From assembly GCA_017656295.1 (NCBI GenBank), contig JACDOC010000009.1, positions 1-64,000 on the forward strand: a stretch of DNA of 64,000 nt, written 5' to 3'. Made by a program: the position numbers and the translations under genes. Numbering within the stretch: position 1 is the first letter of the stretch; each line of letters opens with the position of its first letter. The stretch comes from Bacillus sp. (in: firmicutes) (GTDB lineage Bacteria; Bacillota; Bacilli; Bacillales; JACDOC01). The notes below the pieces were generated by a model that had not been told where the DNA came from, did not search any database, and saw only the letters and a program-made list of their open reading frames with translations. Of this stretch, positions 34,397-43,984 are shown piece after piece.

Positions 34397-34926
34397 TACG
34401 CGCGAATAAGTCCTTTGGCTGCTTCAACCGCTTGCGTATCTTTTTGTACTTCCTGAGGGGCGTTTCCTTGGCCAATCACATAACCAGCAAATTCCATACC
34501 AATAAATTGACAAATGTATTGGAATTGTTGAACGAGCGGAAGACCTTTTATTTTCGGTTGATCTCCTCCACAAGTGATTAAGTATGCTTTTTTCGTTGCT
34601 AATCGCTCTTTAAATTGTAATTCACAGTCACGTAAGCTTTGAGACCAGCGATCGATAAAGTTTTTCATATATCCTGATAGTCCATACCAATAAATCGGTG
34701 TCGCAAATACAAGAATATCATACTCTAAGATTTCTTTAATCAGTTCATCATAGTCATCATCAACTGGTTGAAACCCGTTTGGATCATGACGTAAATCATG
34801 AATAGGCTGAATTTGCTTTTCACGAAGTTTAAACAATTTGTAGTCATATCCTTGAACGGCTTGTTCAGCTAACCATTCGGTATTACCGTTGTCTCGGGAG
34901 CTTCCGCTTATGACAGCGATTTTCAT
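34396..34926 (-). CDS. Flavodoxin-fold NAD(P)H-dependent FMN reductase (YwqN-like)
   Basis: A 176-residue protein. ISGSSRDNGNTEWLAEQAV (about 5-23) is the FMN phosphate loop of the NADPH-dependent FMN reductase family, and LVFATPIYWYGLSGYMKNFI (about 76-95) binds the flavin ring. Expected to reduce flavin, quinones or azo dyes; substrate unknown. Divergent from helD. Confidence 0.85.
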   Translation of the reverse strand: MKIAVISGSSRDNGNTEWLAEQAVQGYDYKLFKLREKQIQPIHDLRHDPNGFQPVDDDYDELIKEILEYDILVFATPIYWYGLSGYMKNFIDRWSQSLRDCELQFKERLATKKAYLITCGGDQPKIKGLPLVQQFQYICQFIGMEFAGYVIGQGNAPQEVQKDTQAVEAAKGLIRA

Positions 34927-35119
34927 CCAAAATCCTTCCTTTCTCCATTTAATGTATGGGCTTATTGTAACGGATTTTGACTATTTCTTCACATCATATG
35001 AAAACTATTGTATTTTTGGGATAATTCTGATAATATTGATACTTGCCCTCTGCTGTAATTTTTACTCACCTCGTTTACTCCATCAGACACCCACAATTAT
35101 CTATGAAAGGAGCAAACGT

Positions 35120-37378
35120 ATGACCACAGCACCGGAACATCACCCGGATTATCACGAGGAAAAGAAACGGCTAGAATTTACCAAAACGTATATGGATGTC
35201 GTCATTAAAACAGCTGAAACGAACAAAGAACAATTTCGTCAAAACATGCAAGAAGCGTTTGCTGATGTGGATTGGTTAGAATCGAGTGGTGCGTACATCG
35301 AAATTTTAACGAATGCCAGCTTTTTTGATATGTCGAAGGAAGAGCTAGCGCATTTAAAAAATGCGCGAAAAAAACCGTACTTTGCTCGCATTGATTTTAA
35401 ACGGAATAATGAAAAAACTGAAGTCCATTACATCGGAAAGACGTCCCTCTACCAAAGGGAAAATCAAGAGCAGCTCATTGTGGACTGGCGGTCACCGATT
35501 GCCAATTTGTATTATGAAGGTCGTTTAGGGCACGTGACGTATGAAACGGAAGATGAAACGTTCGAAGGGGAATTAACGTTAAAACGCCAAATTATGATTG
35601 AAGACGGGGAAATTGTTGAATTACGAGATATTGATTTAACAACAAACGACGAACTGTTACAAGAGTCGCTAGCGAAAAGCTCTTCCAATCGTCTAACAGA
35701 AATTATTACGACGATTCAAGAAGAACAAAACCGAATCATCCGTGCCGATTTAAATAAGCCCATCATTGTCCAAGGAGCGGCGGGAAGTGGGAAAACGACG
35801 ATTGCTTTACACCGCATTTCCTATTTTATTTACCGTTATAAAAACTATTTTGATCCTAAACAACTGATGATTTTGGCACCAAGCCGACTGTTTATCGATT
35901 ACATTTCCGAAGCCCTACCGGAATTAGGAGTTGAAAAAGTCCGCCAAACGACGTATCAAGACTATGTGGTCGCTTGTTTAGACGAAAAACTTCGCCTTCG
36001 TCCTGATGATAAGCTTGTTCGACTCATTGAACAAGGGGGCAAAGAAGCACAAATCGCTGCAGAAGTCGCCCAATTTAAAGGGTCACGCCTCTTCTTTCAA
36101 ATTTTACAAGCATATGTTCACGATATTGCCCAGCGTTTTACGACGAAAGAAGATTTTTATGTGGACAAATATCGGTTATTTTCGGCGAAAAAATATAATC
36201 ATTTGTTATTAGTCGAGTATCAATACTTACCATTATATCGCCGAAAAGAAAAGTTAAAGCATGTGCTACAAAATTACGTTCGTTCCAACAAGAAAAAGAT
36301 GCTCGAAAAAGTAGAGGCTTTTTATGATGAAAAAATTGAGTATGCTCTTTTTCATGTGAAACAGTCTCCTAAACGAAAAGCGTATGTCACCCAAGCGCTC
36401 GATAAAAAAGCGAAACGTTTAGCGGAAGTACAACAAGCCATTCGCCATGCGGTTCCTTCGTTTATGCGCCAATTTGAGAACAAAAAGCTGGGGCAATATT
36501 ATAAAGAGTTATTCCAAGAAGACAAGCTTGTAGAATATAGTCAAGGCTGTTTATCACGACAGGAAGCGTCTAAAATCTGTCATTACGTTCAGAAACATTT
36601 ACGAAAAGGGGAGTATGAATATGAAGATTTAGGTGCTCTTTTATTTTTACAAAAGCAGTTGTATGGCATTGATAAAGAGTTGATGGCAAAAAACGTGGTG
36701 ATTGATGAAGGACAAGACTATAGTTATGTGCAACTAATGGCGTTAAAAGTAGCTTTAGAAACGGATATGTTTACAATCGTCGGGGATTTAGCTCAAGGCA
36801 TCCATTCGTATCGAGGATTGCAGTCGTGGGAAGAAGTGTATCAAGAAATTTTCCCACGAGCAACGTATACGGAGCTGCAAAAAAGTTATCGAACAACGGT
36901 AGAGATCATGGAAGAAGCCAATCAATTGCTTCAGAAATTACCGTACACATTTCCTAAAGTTACTCCCGTTGTTCGACATGGGGAGCCACCGAAGTTTTTG
37001 CATTATAATGATGTAGAAGAGATCAGTCATTTGATCCATCACCATGTTCATCAATTAAAAAAAGAAGGATATCAAACGTTTGCAATCATCGGAAAAACAA
37101 GAACGGATTGTGAACAATTGTATGGACTTCTTTCCAACACTTTTTCAGATAACGTAACGTTGTTACAAGAGAAAGCTTCTATTCCGAAAGACCAGCTCGT
37201 CATTGTACCCTCCTATGTTTCGAAAGGATTAGAGTTCGATGTGGTGTTCATTTGCTCATTAAATGAAATATTTGATGAAACGAACGAATTAGACGTGAAA
37301 TTACTTTATGTGGCGATGACCCGACCGCTACATCGGTTGTTTTTTATAGGAAAACATCCTAGCGATTTTATTAGATAA
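35120..37378 (+). CDS. helD: RNA polymerase-recycling helicase HelD
   Basis: A 752-residue superfamily 1 ATPase. The N-terminal coiled-coil (about 10-70, EKKRLEFTKTYMDVVIKTAE) enters the RNA polymerase secondary channel in HelD structures. Walker A is QGAAGSGKTTIALHRISYFI (about 217-236), motif II NVVIDEGQDYSYVQ, and C-terminal motifs include TIVGDLAQGIHSYRG, VPSYVSKGLEFDVVFI and LLYVAMTRPLHRL. It strips stalled RNA polymerase from DNA. ATG 35120 follows GAAAGGAG; the frame stays open upstream without a site. A dispersed repeat begins 8 nt after the stop. Confidence 0.92.
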   Translation: MTTAPEHHPDYHEEKKRLEFTKTYMDVVIKTAETNKEQFRQNMQEAFADVDWLESSGAYIEILTNASFFDMSKEELAHLKNARKKPYFARIDFKRNNEKTEVHYIGKTSLYQRENQEQLIVDWRSPIANLYYEGRLGHVTYETEDETFEGELTLKRQIMIEDGEIVELRDIDLTTNDELLQESLAKSSSNRLTEIITTIQEEQNRIIRADLNKPIIVQGAAGSGKTTIALHRISYFIYRYKNYFDPKQLMILAPSRLFIDYISEALPELGVEKVRQTTYQDYVVACLDEKLRLRPDDKLVRLIEQGGKEAQIAAEVAQFKGSRLFFQILQAYVHDIAQRFTTKEDFYVDKYRLFSAKKYNHLLLVEYQYLPLYRRKEKLKHVLQNYVRSNKKKMLEKVEAFYDEKIEYALFHVKQSPKRKAYVTQALDKKAKRLAEVQQAIRHAVPSFMRQFENKKLGQYYKELFQEDKLVEYSQGCLSRQEASKICHYVQKHLRKGEYEYEDLGALLFLQKQLYGIDKELMAKNVVIDEGQDYSYVQLMALKVALETDMFTIVGDLAQGIHSYRGLQSWEEVYQEIFPRATYTELQKSYRTTVEIMEEANQLLQKLPYTFPKVTPVVRHGEPPKFLHYNDVEEISHLIHHHVHQLKKEGYQTFAIIGKTRTDCEQLYGLLSNTFSDNVTLLQEKASIPKDQLVIVPSYVSKGLEFDVVFICSLNEIFDETNELDVKLLYVAMTRPLHRLFFIGKHPSDFIR

Positions 37379-37385
37379 TTTTTTT

Positions 37386-37560
37386 TGGCTATGTTATATG
37401 TCATTGTTGATTTTAGCAAGTTATTTACACGGCGGCGACTTTTAGCGGGGACAAGAAGCCAGGCAAGACCCATACCTGAGCGTAGCGAGGGAAGCGGCTT
37501 GCGGATTGCCCGTGGAAAGCGTCCGCCACAAGCGTAATGTATAAATATCAACAGTATGAT
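37386..37560 (+). repeat. Dispersed GC-cored element, copy 5
   Basis: Begins TTGGCTATGTTATATGTCAT 8 nt after the helD stop and ends near AACAGTATGATTG. The core is GGCGGCGACTTTTAGCGGGG to GTGGAAAGCGTCCGCC. Its right end appears to supply the -35 box (TTGCTT) of scrR. No separate helD terminator is seen, so the element's hairpin may end that transcript (inference). Confidence 0.85.
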
Positions 37561-37589
37561 TGCTTCGATTTAAAGCGTTTTCGTATAAT
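37560..37589 (+). promoter_or_regulatory. Promoter of scrR
   Basis: TTGCTT (37560-37565), 18 nt, TATAAT (37584-37589), at the edge of repeat copy 5. Confidence 0.65.
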
Positions 37590-37624
37590 TAAAGGATGAA
37601 AAGGTATTTTGAGGTGGACCAATC

Positions 37625-38620
37625 ATGAAAACAATTGCTGATATCGCCAAAATTGCTGGGGTTGGGAAAAGTACGGTTTCTCGTTATTTAAATGGTGGTT
37701 CGGTTAGTGAAGCAACGAAACGAAAAATAGAGCAGGCGATAAATGAAACTGGATATACCCCCAATCCTTTTGCTCAAAGCTTGAAGGCGAAAAAAACCAA
37801 TTTTATCGGAACGATTGTTCCACGTTTAGATTCTTATGCGACATCTCGTACGTTAATTGGTATTGATGAACAGTTAAAACAATTAAATTATCAATTATTA
37901 ATTTCGAATACAAGCCAACATATTGAACGAGAAATCGAAACGATTTATAACTTAGCAAGCCAAAAAGTAGCAGGAATTATTTTACTTGCCACCCAAATTA
38001 CAAAAGCTCATCTAGAAGCTTTTGAAAAAGTAAAGATTCCGATTCTTCTTGTTGGACAAGAACACCCGAGCGTGCATAGTCTTATTCATAATGACTATGA
38101 GGCAGCCTATGAAATTGGGAAATACATCTTACAAAAAGGTCATCGAAAAATTGCTTATTTAGGTGTGACGGAAAAAGACGTGGCTGTTGGCGTAAAAAGA
38201 AAAGAAGGCTTTAAGCGGGCAATAGAAGAAGTTGAATCGTGTGAAGTTCGTTATTTTGAAACTGATTTTAATATGTTTATCGCACAAGAAAAAGCGTCAA
38301 AAATGTTAGAAGAATATCAGCCAACCGTTATTGTATGCGCAACAGATAATATCGCTCTTGGGGCATTAAGGGCAGCTCAGTTAAAAGGATTAAGCATTCC
38401 AACAGATATTTCGATTACAGGCTTTGGAGGATATGATGTAACTGAAATTATTCATCCTGGATTGACGACCGTGAAATTTTTCTTTAAGGAAGCTGGAAAA
38501 ATGGCGGCACAAAACATCGTGAAGCTTGTGAATGAAGAGGCGATTGCGAAACGAACTTTATCAAATTTTCAAATAATTGAACGTGAAAGCGTTGACAATT
38601 TAAATCGTTGTTCATTATAA
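37625..38620 (+). CDS. scrR: LacI-family sucrose operon repressor
   Basis: A 331-residue LacI-family regulator. The N-terminal HTH is MKTIADIAKIAGVGKSTVSR with YLNGGSVSEATKRKIEQAI, and the rest is a periplasmic-binding-protein-like sensor domain (ATDNIALGALRAAQLKGLSI). Next to sucrose PTS genes with three LacI-type operators it is the likely ScrR, releasing DNA on binding fructose or a sugar phosphate. GAGGTGG precedes the ATG. The -10 box of the scrA promoter overlaps its stop codon. Confidence 0.9.
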   Translation: MKTIADIAKIAGVGKSTVSRYLNGGSVSEATKRKIEQAINETGYTPNPFAQSLKAKKTNFIGTIVPRLDSYATSRTLIGIDEQLKQLNYQLLISNTSQHIEREIETIYNLASQKVAGIILLATQITKAHLEAFEKVKIPILLVGQEHPSVHSLIHNDYEAAYEIGKYILQKGHRKIAYLGVTEKDVAVGVKRKEGFKRAIEEVESCEVRYFETDFNMFIAQEKASKMLEEYQPTVIVCATDNIALGALRAAQLKGLSIPTDISITGFGGYDVTEIIHPGLTTVKFFFKEAGKMAAQNIVKLVNEEAIAKRTLSNFQIIERESVDNLNRCSL

Positions 38621-38621
38621 T
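38592..38621 (+). promoter_or_regulatory. Promoter of scrA-scrB-scrK
   Basis: TTGACA (38592-38597), 18 nt, TATAAT (38616-38621). Both boxes are consensus; the -35 lies inside scrR and the -10 overlaps its TAA (38618-38620). Confidence 0.88.
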
Positions 38622-38626
38622 GTAAC

Positions 38627-38701
38627 TGAAACCGGTTCCAGTTCCAAAAAAAGCACTTGAAACCGGTTCCTATTTTTTATACGTTGTTGGAACCGGTTCC
38701 A
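38627..38701 (+). promoter_or_regulatory. Three ScrR operators
   Basis: TGAAACCGGTTCCA (38627-38640), TGAAACCGGTTCCT (38658-38671) and the perfect palindrome TGGAACCGGTTCCA (38688-38701). Centres are 31 and 30 bp apart, close to three helical turns, so all sit on the same face, just after the promoter. Confidence 0.9.
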
Positions 38702-38739
38702 TTATCAGATATTCCAATATACAATTTAGGGAGGAAGCC

Positions 38740-40182
38740 ATGAAACACGATCAAATTGCCAAAGGAATTTTAGAGGCTATTGGCGGAAAAGAAAATATTT
38801 CGGCTGCTGCTCACTGTGCGACACGCTTACGTTTGGTTTTAAATGACGAAAGTAAAGTGAATCAAGAAGCGCTTGACCAAATGGATGCCGTGAAAGGTAC
38901 ATTTTCAACGGGTGGTCAGTTTCAAATCATCTTAGGTTCAGGGACTGTTCAAAAAGTATATCAAGAATTGAAAAAGTTAACCGGACTACAAGAAATGTCC
39001 ACAAAAGATGTAAAAGATGCCGGAGCGAAAAATCTCAATCCGTTGCAGCGTTTAGTGAAACTGCTATCTGATATTTTCGTTCCAATTATTCCTGCCATTG
39101 TTGCTGGCGGTCTGTTAATGGGGATTAATAATGTGTTAACGGCACAAGACTTATTTATTGAAGGCAAGTCCCTCATTGAAGCGAATCCAGAATTGGCAGA
39201 CTTAGCAGCTCTTATAAATACGTTTGCTAACGCAGCATTCGTGTTTTTACCTGTATTAATTGGTTTTTCAGCCGTCCAGCGCTTCGGTGGTAATCCATAC
39301 TTAGGTGCAACTTTAGGGATGTTAATGGTTCACCCTGATTTATTAAACGGCTGGGGGTACGGTGGTGCCTTAGCAAATGGTGAAATTCCTGTTTGGAGTA
39401 TATTCGGATTTGAAATTGAAAAAGTCGGTTATCAAGGTACCGTATTACCAGTTTTAGTTGCATCCTATATCTTAGCAAAAACAGAACAATTTTTGCGTAA
39501 ATATATACCATCGGCACTTGATAACTTGTTAACTCCATTATTAACGATTTTTATTACTGGTATGTTAACTTTTACAGCCGTAGGACCGATTACGCGTTCA
39601 GCAGGGAACCTATTAACGGACGGACTTGTTTGGTTATATGATACAACAGGCTTGATCGGTGGTGCTTTATTTGGTTTCGTTTATGCACCGATCGTTATTA
39701 CGGGTATGCACCATAGTTTTATTGCCGTTGAAACCCAATTATTAGCCGATTTCGTGAAAACAGGTGGTTCATTTATTTTCCCAGTTGCGGCCATGTCTAA
39801 CGTTGCCCAAGGTGCTGCTACATTAGCCGTGCTAATGATGGTAAAAGATAAGAAAATCAAAAGTATTGCGTCTGCAGCGGGAATTTCAGCACTTTTAGGT
39901 ATTACAGAGCCAGCCATGTTTGGTGTAAACTTAAAGCTTCGTTATCCATTTATTGGCGCAATTACCGGTGCAGCCGTTTCATCGGCATTTATTACAATCT
40001 TTAAAGTCAAAGCAGTTGCCCTTGGTGCTGCTGGTTTACCAGGTATCATTTCGATTCGACCTGATTCCATTGTTCCATATGTCATTGGAATGGTGATTTC
40101 CTTCGCTGTAGCATTCGTTACAACCATCCTTTTAGCGAAGCGTGCAGAAATAAAAGAACAAACTCAGAAAAAAGTAGCTTAA
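38740..40182 (+). CDS. scrA: Sucrose-specific PTS enzyme IIBC
   Basis: A 480-residue protein. The IIB domain (1-90) has the phosphorylated Cys26 in AAAHCATRLRLVL; the IIC domain (about 105-470) is a ten-TM channel with GITEPAMFGVNLKLRYPF. It imports sucrose as sucrose-6-phosphate. There is no IIA domain, so a IIA from another system must donate phosphate, as for B. subtilis SacP. GGGAGG precedes the ATG. Confidence 0.93.
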   Translation: MKHDQIAKGILEAIGGKENISAAAHCATRLRLVLNDESKVNQEALDQMDAVKGTFSTGGQFQIILGSGTVQKVYQELKKLTGLQEMSTKDVKDAGAKNLNPLQRLVKLLSDIFVPIIPAIVAGGLLMGINNVLTAQDLFIEGKSLIEANPELADLAALINTFANAAFVFLPVLIGFSAVQRFGGNPYLGATLGMLMVHPDLLNGWGYGGALANGEIPVWSIFGFEIEKVGYQGTVLPVLVASYILAKTEQFLRKYIPSALDNLLTPLLTIFITGMLTFTAVGPITRSAGNLLTDGLVWLYDTTGLIGGALFGFVYAPIVITGMHHSFIAVETQLLADFVKTGGSFIFPVAAMSNVAQGAATLAVLMMVKDKKIKSIASAAGISALLGITEPAMFGVNLKLRYPFIGAITGAAVSSAFITIFKVKAVALGAAGLPGIISIRPDSIVPYVIGMVISFAVAFVTTILLAKRAEIKEQTQKKVA

Positions 40183-40246
40183 TAGAATGTGAGAAGGGAG
40201 AATCACATAGATTCTCCCATCATGTTTAAGGGGAGTTTGATGACAC

Positions 40247-41740
40247 ATGAAATGGACGAGAGAACAGCGATATCGACGGCTAGAAGAGGCTAGTCAAGAG
40301 GAATTGAACGCATTAAAAGAAAAAGTCCAAAAAAGTATTTGGCGTCAATCTTTTCATATTCAACCGGAAATGGGCCTTTTAAATGACCCAAACGGCTTTT
40401 CTTATTTTCACGGGGAATACCATTTATTTTATCAATGGTTTCCGCTCGGTCCTGTTCATGGACTAAAATATTGGTATCACACAAAATCAAAAGATCTTGT
40501 TCATTGGGAAAATGTCGGGATAGGTATTCAGCCGAACGACTATTTTGATTCCCATGGGGCTTTTTCAGGAAGTGCGATTTGCCATAATGGAAAGTTACAT
40601 CTTATGTATACCGGAAATACAAGGGATGAAAATTGGGTTCGTCATCCCTATCAATGTTTAGCGGTGATGGATGAAGACGGGCATATTGTAAAATTACGTG
40701 AGCCCGTTATCAAAGAAGTTCCAAAAGGGTATACCGATCATTATCGGGATCCGAAAGTATGGAAGGACAAAAACACCTTTTATGCTGTCATTGGAGCTCA
40801 GCGGGAAAATAAAACAGGTTGTATTGTTCTTTATTCATCACCAGATTTACATCACTGGACATTTGAAGGTGAGGTGCAAACCAACTTACAGGAATTTGGA
40901 TTTATGTGGGAGTGCCCCGATTATTTTGAACTAGATGGAAAAGGTGTTTTGATCTTTTCACCACAAGGGGTCGAGCCAAATGGGGATCAGTTCCAAAATA
41001 TTTATCAATCTGGCTATATTCTTGGTGATAAGCTCGATTTAAAGAAAAAAGTATTTCATCATGGAGAGTTTGTGGAGCTTGATCGTGGATTTGATTTTTA
41101 TGCACCACAAACGACTGTGGATCATAAAGGGCGTCGCCTTTTAGTTGGTTGGATGGGTCTTCCTGAAATCGAGTATCCAACAGACAAAGATGGTTGGGCC
41201 CATTGTTTAACATTGCCGAGAGAATTGAGTGTCCAAAATGGTAAGTTAATTCAGCGCCCTGTGAAAGAATTAGAAGCTTTACGTCAACATTCGGTAAATG
41301 TGAAAGATATTCTTCATAATGAGAAAAAAATGTATGATGGGTTTACCGGAACAATATATGAACTGATTTGTGAGTTTACGGACATGGAGGCAGAGGAAGT
41401 CGGAATCGAATTCCGGGCAGGAAAAGAGGAAAAAACGGTCATCTACTTTAATAAAAAAGAACAAAAAGTCATCTTAGACCGAACTCATTCAGGCCAAGTT
41501 CCGGCGAAAGAGTATGGAACAACAAGAAAGTGTATCGTTCAAGGCAGTAAGTTAAAGATGCATCTATTTGTTGATACGTCTTCTGTTGAAATCTTTCTCA
41601 ATGACGGGGAAGAAGTGTTTACCAGCCGAATTTTTCCACGACCAGAAAGTACAGAAATTCGCTTCTTTTCCAGAAACGGAAAGGTTGCATTAAATACAAC
41701 CAAATACAATTTATCTCCAATGAATGAAAGAGAGGATTAA
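40247..41740 (+). CDS. scrB: Sucrose-6-phosphate hydrolase (GH32)
   Basis: A 497-residue cytoplasmic enzyme cleaving sucrose-6-phosphate to glucose-6-phosphate and fructose. GH32 signatures: MGLLNDPNGFSYFHGEYHLF (nucleophile Asp), YRDPKVWKDKN (transition-state Asp) and FMWECPDYFELDGKGVLIFS (acid/base Glu). A C-terminal beta-sandwich follows (about 350-490). No signal peptide. GGGGAG lies 12 nt before the ATG. Downstream of scrA, 3 nt before scrK. Confidence 0.95.
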   Translation: MKWTREQRYRRLEEASQEELNALKEKVQKSIWRQSFHIQPEMGLLNDPNGFSYFHGEYHLFYQWFPLGPVHGLKYWYHTKSKDLVHWENVGIGIQPNDYFDSHGAFSGSAICHNGKLHLMYTGNTRDENWVRHPYQCLAVMDEDGHIVKLREPVIKEVPKGYTDHYRDPKVWKDKNTFYAVIGAQRENKTGCIVLYSSPDLHHWTFEGEVQTNLQEFGFMWECPDYFELDGKGVLIFSPQGVEPNGDQFQNIYQSGYILGDKLDLKKKVFHHGEFVELDRGFDFYAPQTTVDHKGRRLLVGWMGLPEIEYPTDKDGWAHCLTLPRELSVQNGKLIQRPVKELEALRQHSVNVKDILHNEKKMYDGFTGTIYELICEFTDMEAEEVGIEFRAGKEEKTVIYFNKKEQKVILDRTHSGQVPAKEYGTTRKCIVQGSKLKMHLFVDTSSVEIFLNDGEEVFTSRIFPRPESTEIRFFSRNGKVALNTTKYNLSPMNERED

Positions 41741-41743
41741 CTA

Positions 41744-42712
41744 ATGGGGAGATTATTTTCAATCGGTGAAGTGTTAATTGATTTTATTCCAAAAGAAAAA
41801 GGAAAAGCCTTAAAGGATGTTCAAGCTTTTGTACGAGCACCAGGAGGAGCCCCAGCAAACGTCGCGGCGGCGGTAGCTAAATTTGGGGCAGAAGCTTCGA
41901 TGATTACAAAGCTAGGAATGGATGCCTTCGGGGACTTTTTAATAGACGAGTTGCAAAAAGCAGGAGTCAAAACGGACAAAATTAAACGTACAAATCAAGC
42001 CAATACGGGATTAGCTTTTGTTTCCCTTCGAGAAGATGGAGAACGAGATTTTTCCTTTTATCGTAATCCGTCGGCCGACTTATTACTTTCGGAAGATGAA
42101 ATCGAAGAACATTGGTTTCAAAAAGGAGATATTTTACATTTTTGCTCGGTCGATTTGGTAGAAAGTCCAATGAAGCAAGCGCATGAAAAAGCGATCCGTC
42201 TTGTGAAAGAAATCGGTGGACTGATTAGCTTTGACCCGAATGTACGGCTTCCACTTTGGAATCAGGCAGAAGAATGTCGTCAAACAATTTTAGAGTTTAT
42301 TCCAAAAGCCCATCTCCTTAAAATTTCCGATGAAGAATTAGCGTTTATTACTGGAATGAAGGATGAAAAAGAAGCCATTGAAAGCTTATTTACAGGTGAA
42401 GTAAAAGCTGTTATTTACACAAAAGGAGCCAACGGAGCCGACCTATATACAAAGAATTCGGCTTATCTATCGAACGGCTATAAAGTAGACGTTCAAGATA
42501 CGACAGGGGCAGGAGATGCCTTTATTGGCGGCTTTTTATATAAACTTCTTGAAAAAGAAGTAAACCCTGACAACTTGGTCGATGTGTTAAATGAACATCA
42601 TCAGGAACTATTAAGGTTTGCAAATGCCAGTGGGGCCTTAACGACAACCGGAAAAGGTGCCATTTCATCGATTCCGACGAAAGAAGCGATTGAACAGTTC
42701 ATTCAACAATAA
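41744..42712 (+). CDS. scrK: Fructokinase (PfkB/ribokinase family)
   Basis: A 322-residue sugar kinase that makes fructose-6-phosphate from the fructose released by ScrB. FVRAPGGAPANVAAAVAKFG (about 28-47) is the first PfkB signature, and VDVQDTTGAGDAFIGGFLY (about 247-265) is the second, with the catalytic Asp in GAGD. The 3-nt gap from scrB indicates translational coupling. A terminator ends the operon. Confidence 0.93.
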   Translation: MGRLFSIGEVLIDFIPKEKGKALKDVQAFVRAPGGAPANVAAAVAKFGAEASMITKLGMDAFGDFLIDELQKAGVKTDKIKRTNQANTGLAFVSLREDGERDFSFYRNPSADLLLSEDEIEEHWFQKGDILHFCSVDLVESPMKQAHEKAIRLVKEIGGLISFDPNVRLPLWNQAEECRQTILEFIPKAHLLKISDEELAFITGMKDEKEAIESLFTGEVKAVIYTKGANGADLYTKNSAYLSNGYKVDVQDTTGAGDAFIGGFLYKLLEKEVNPDNLVDVLNEHHQELLRFANASGALTTTGKGAISSIPTKEAIEQFIQQ

Positions 42713-42727
42713 AAATAAATGTTTTAT

Positions 42728-42768
42728 ATGAAGACCGGGTCAACTACTGAAATCGGTCTTCTTTTTTG
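42728..42768 (+). terminator. scr operon terminator
   Basis: GAAGACCG and CGGTCTTC stem followed by TTTTTT. Confidence 0.85.
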
Positions 42769-42854
42769 TAATGGTTATCGAAAATTTTATAAGAATAACA
42801 CATTTTTGGAACTTTTTGTACGTTCCTTCGTATAAAAAGACGGGGGGAAGAGCA

Positions 42855-43610
42855 ATGGAATATAGAAAATGGCAAACGCTTTTTGTGATCATCTTTATAG
42901 GACTATTAATAGCAGGTGCTTTTTTGAAAGCTTTTACCTTAGTAGAATATGTGATTTGGGGTCTATTTCTTTTTTTTATTATTGCAGCCAATCAATTAAG
43001 AACTGCACATATCAATAAAATTCGATATAGCGCCCCTGTTGTAGATAGTCATTTGTTTTCGCAAAATGACCTTCTCATCGAACGCGGGGAGACTCTTACG
43101 TATCAGGCGTTGCTATTTCATCCTAAAGGGGATGTCATTGGTACAATCGAAGATGATTCTGAAAAAATATCGAGATGGGTACGCTATTTTACAAGTTTCG
43201 CCTTTTGGGTACCGTTTCGGGCGCATGTGAAGGATAAAGAGGGAAATATTGTGGCTGCAATTGTCCGTACCCCGGGGTGGAATTCGTCGATTGAACTTTA
43301 TGAACCAGATGGGACACTGATCGGTTCATATAAAGAACGATTATCGTTTAGCGGGGAATTAAAAGGAACGTTTACATTTCAAGATGGGAATGGCGAATAT
43401 GAGCTTAAAGGAGATGCGTTCTTTTTAAAATTACTTAATGAACAAGGAAAAACAATTGCAGAATTTAAACAAGGATGGATGCCGGTCGAATGGCAACAGC
43501 GGTTTAAAGATCCGAATTTGGCGATTATTCACTTTCACCCAGAAGCGACGGTCATCGATCGGAAAATCTTTTTCGGCATTTGTTTGTCACTGGTGTTAGC
43601 ACAACGGTAA
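42855..43610 (+). CDS. Membrane-anchored beta-rich protein of unknown function
   Basis: A 251-residue protein. Two membrane segments (about 6-22 and 28-48) precede a beta-rich domain with the pattern of LURP-one/scramblase-like barrels (FRAHVKDKEGNIVAAIVRTP, SIELYEPDGTLIGSYKERLS, FFLKLLNEQGKTIAEFKQGW). The assignment is tentative. ATG 42855 has ACGGGGGGAAG upstream, and the open stretch before it is not used. It is 17 nt from the next gene, so likely cotranscribed. Confidence 0.6.
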   Translation: MEYRKWQTLFVIIFIGLLIAGAFLKAFTLVEYVIWGLFLFFIIAANQLRTAHINKIRYSAPVVDSHLFSQNDLLIERGETLTYQALLFHPKGDVIGTIEDDSEKISRWVRYFTSFAFWVPFRAHVKDKEGNIVAAIVRTPGWNSSIELYEPDGTLIGSYKERLSFSGELKGTFTFQDGNGEYELKGDAFFLKLLNEQGKTIAEFKQGWMPVEWQQRFKDPNLAIIHFHPEATVIDRKIFFGICLSLVLAQR

Positions 43611-43626
43611 GGAAAGAGGAGACGAT

Positions 43627-43977
43627 ATGGATACATTGAAAGAGCAGATTTACCAATTAGAACAAAAGCTTCTTCAACCAGAAGTTCGAATGGCCCCAGA
43701 AGAAATCGACCAGCTTCTTGCGGAGGACTTTATGGAGTTTGGAAGCTCTGGAAACGTGTGGGTAAAAGCGGATTGTGTTCAACCTGGAGGACTCTCGGTA
43801 CGCCAAATGACCATTCTAGACTTCGATATTCGTCTATTAGCTGAAAATGTTGTGTTAGCCACTTATCTTATCTATGATGAGACTAGAAATGAATACACGC
43901 TTCGTAGCTCCATTTGGAAACACCTGAACGGCCGTTGGCAAATGACCTTTCATCAAGGGACGAAAACATGCCGATAG
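43627..43977 (+). CDS. NTF2-like DUF4440 protein
   Basis: A 116-residue single-domain protein. EEIDQLLAEDFMEFGSSGNV and the ending RSSIWKHLNGRWQMTFHQGT are typical of DUF4440 proteins with an SnoaL/NTF2-like cone fold. Ligand or reaction unknown. AAAGAGGAGAC precedes the ATG. The dispersed repeat copy 6 starts 8 nt after its stop. Confidence 0.8.
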   Translation: MDTLKEQIYQLEQKLLQPEVRMAPEEIDQLLAEDFMEFGSSGNVWVKADCVQPGGLSVRQMTILDFDIRLLAENVVLATYLIYDETRNEYTLRSSIWKHLNGRWQMTFHQGTKTCR

Positions 43978-43984
43978 AAGTTTT

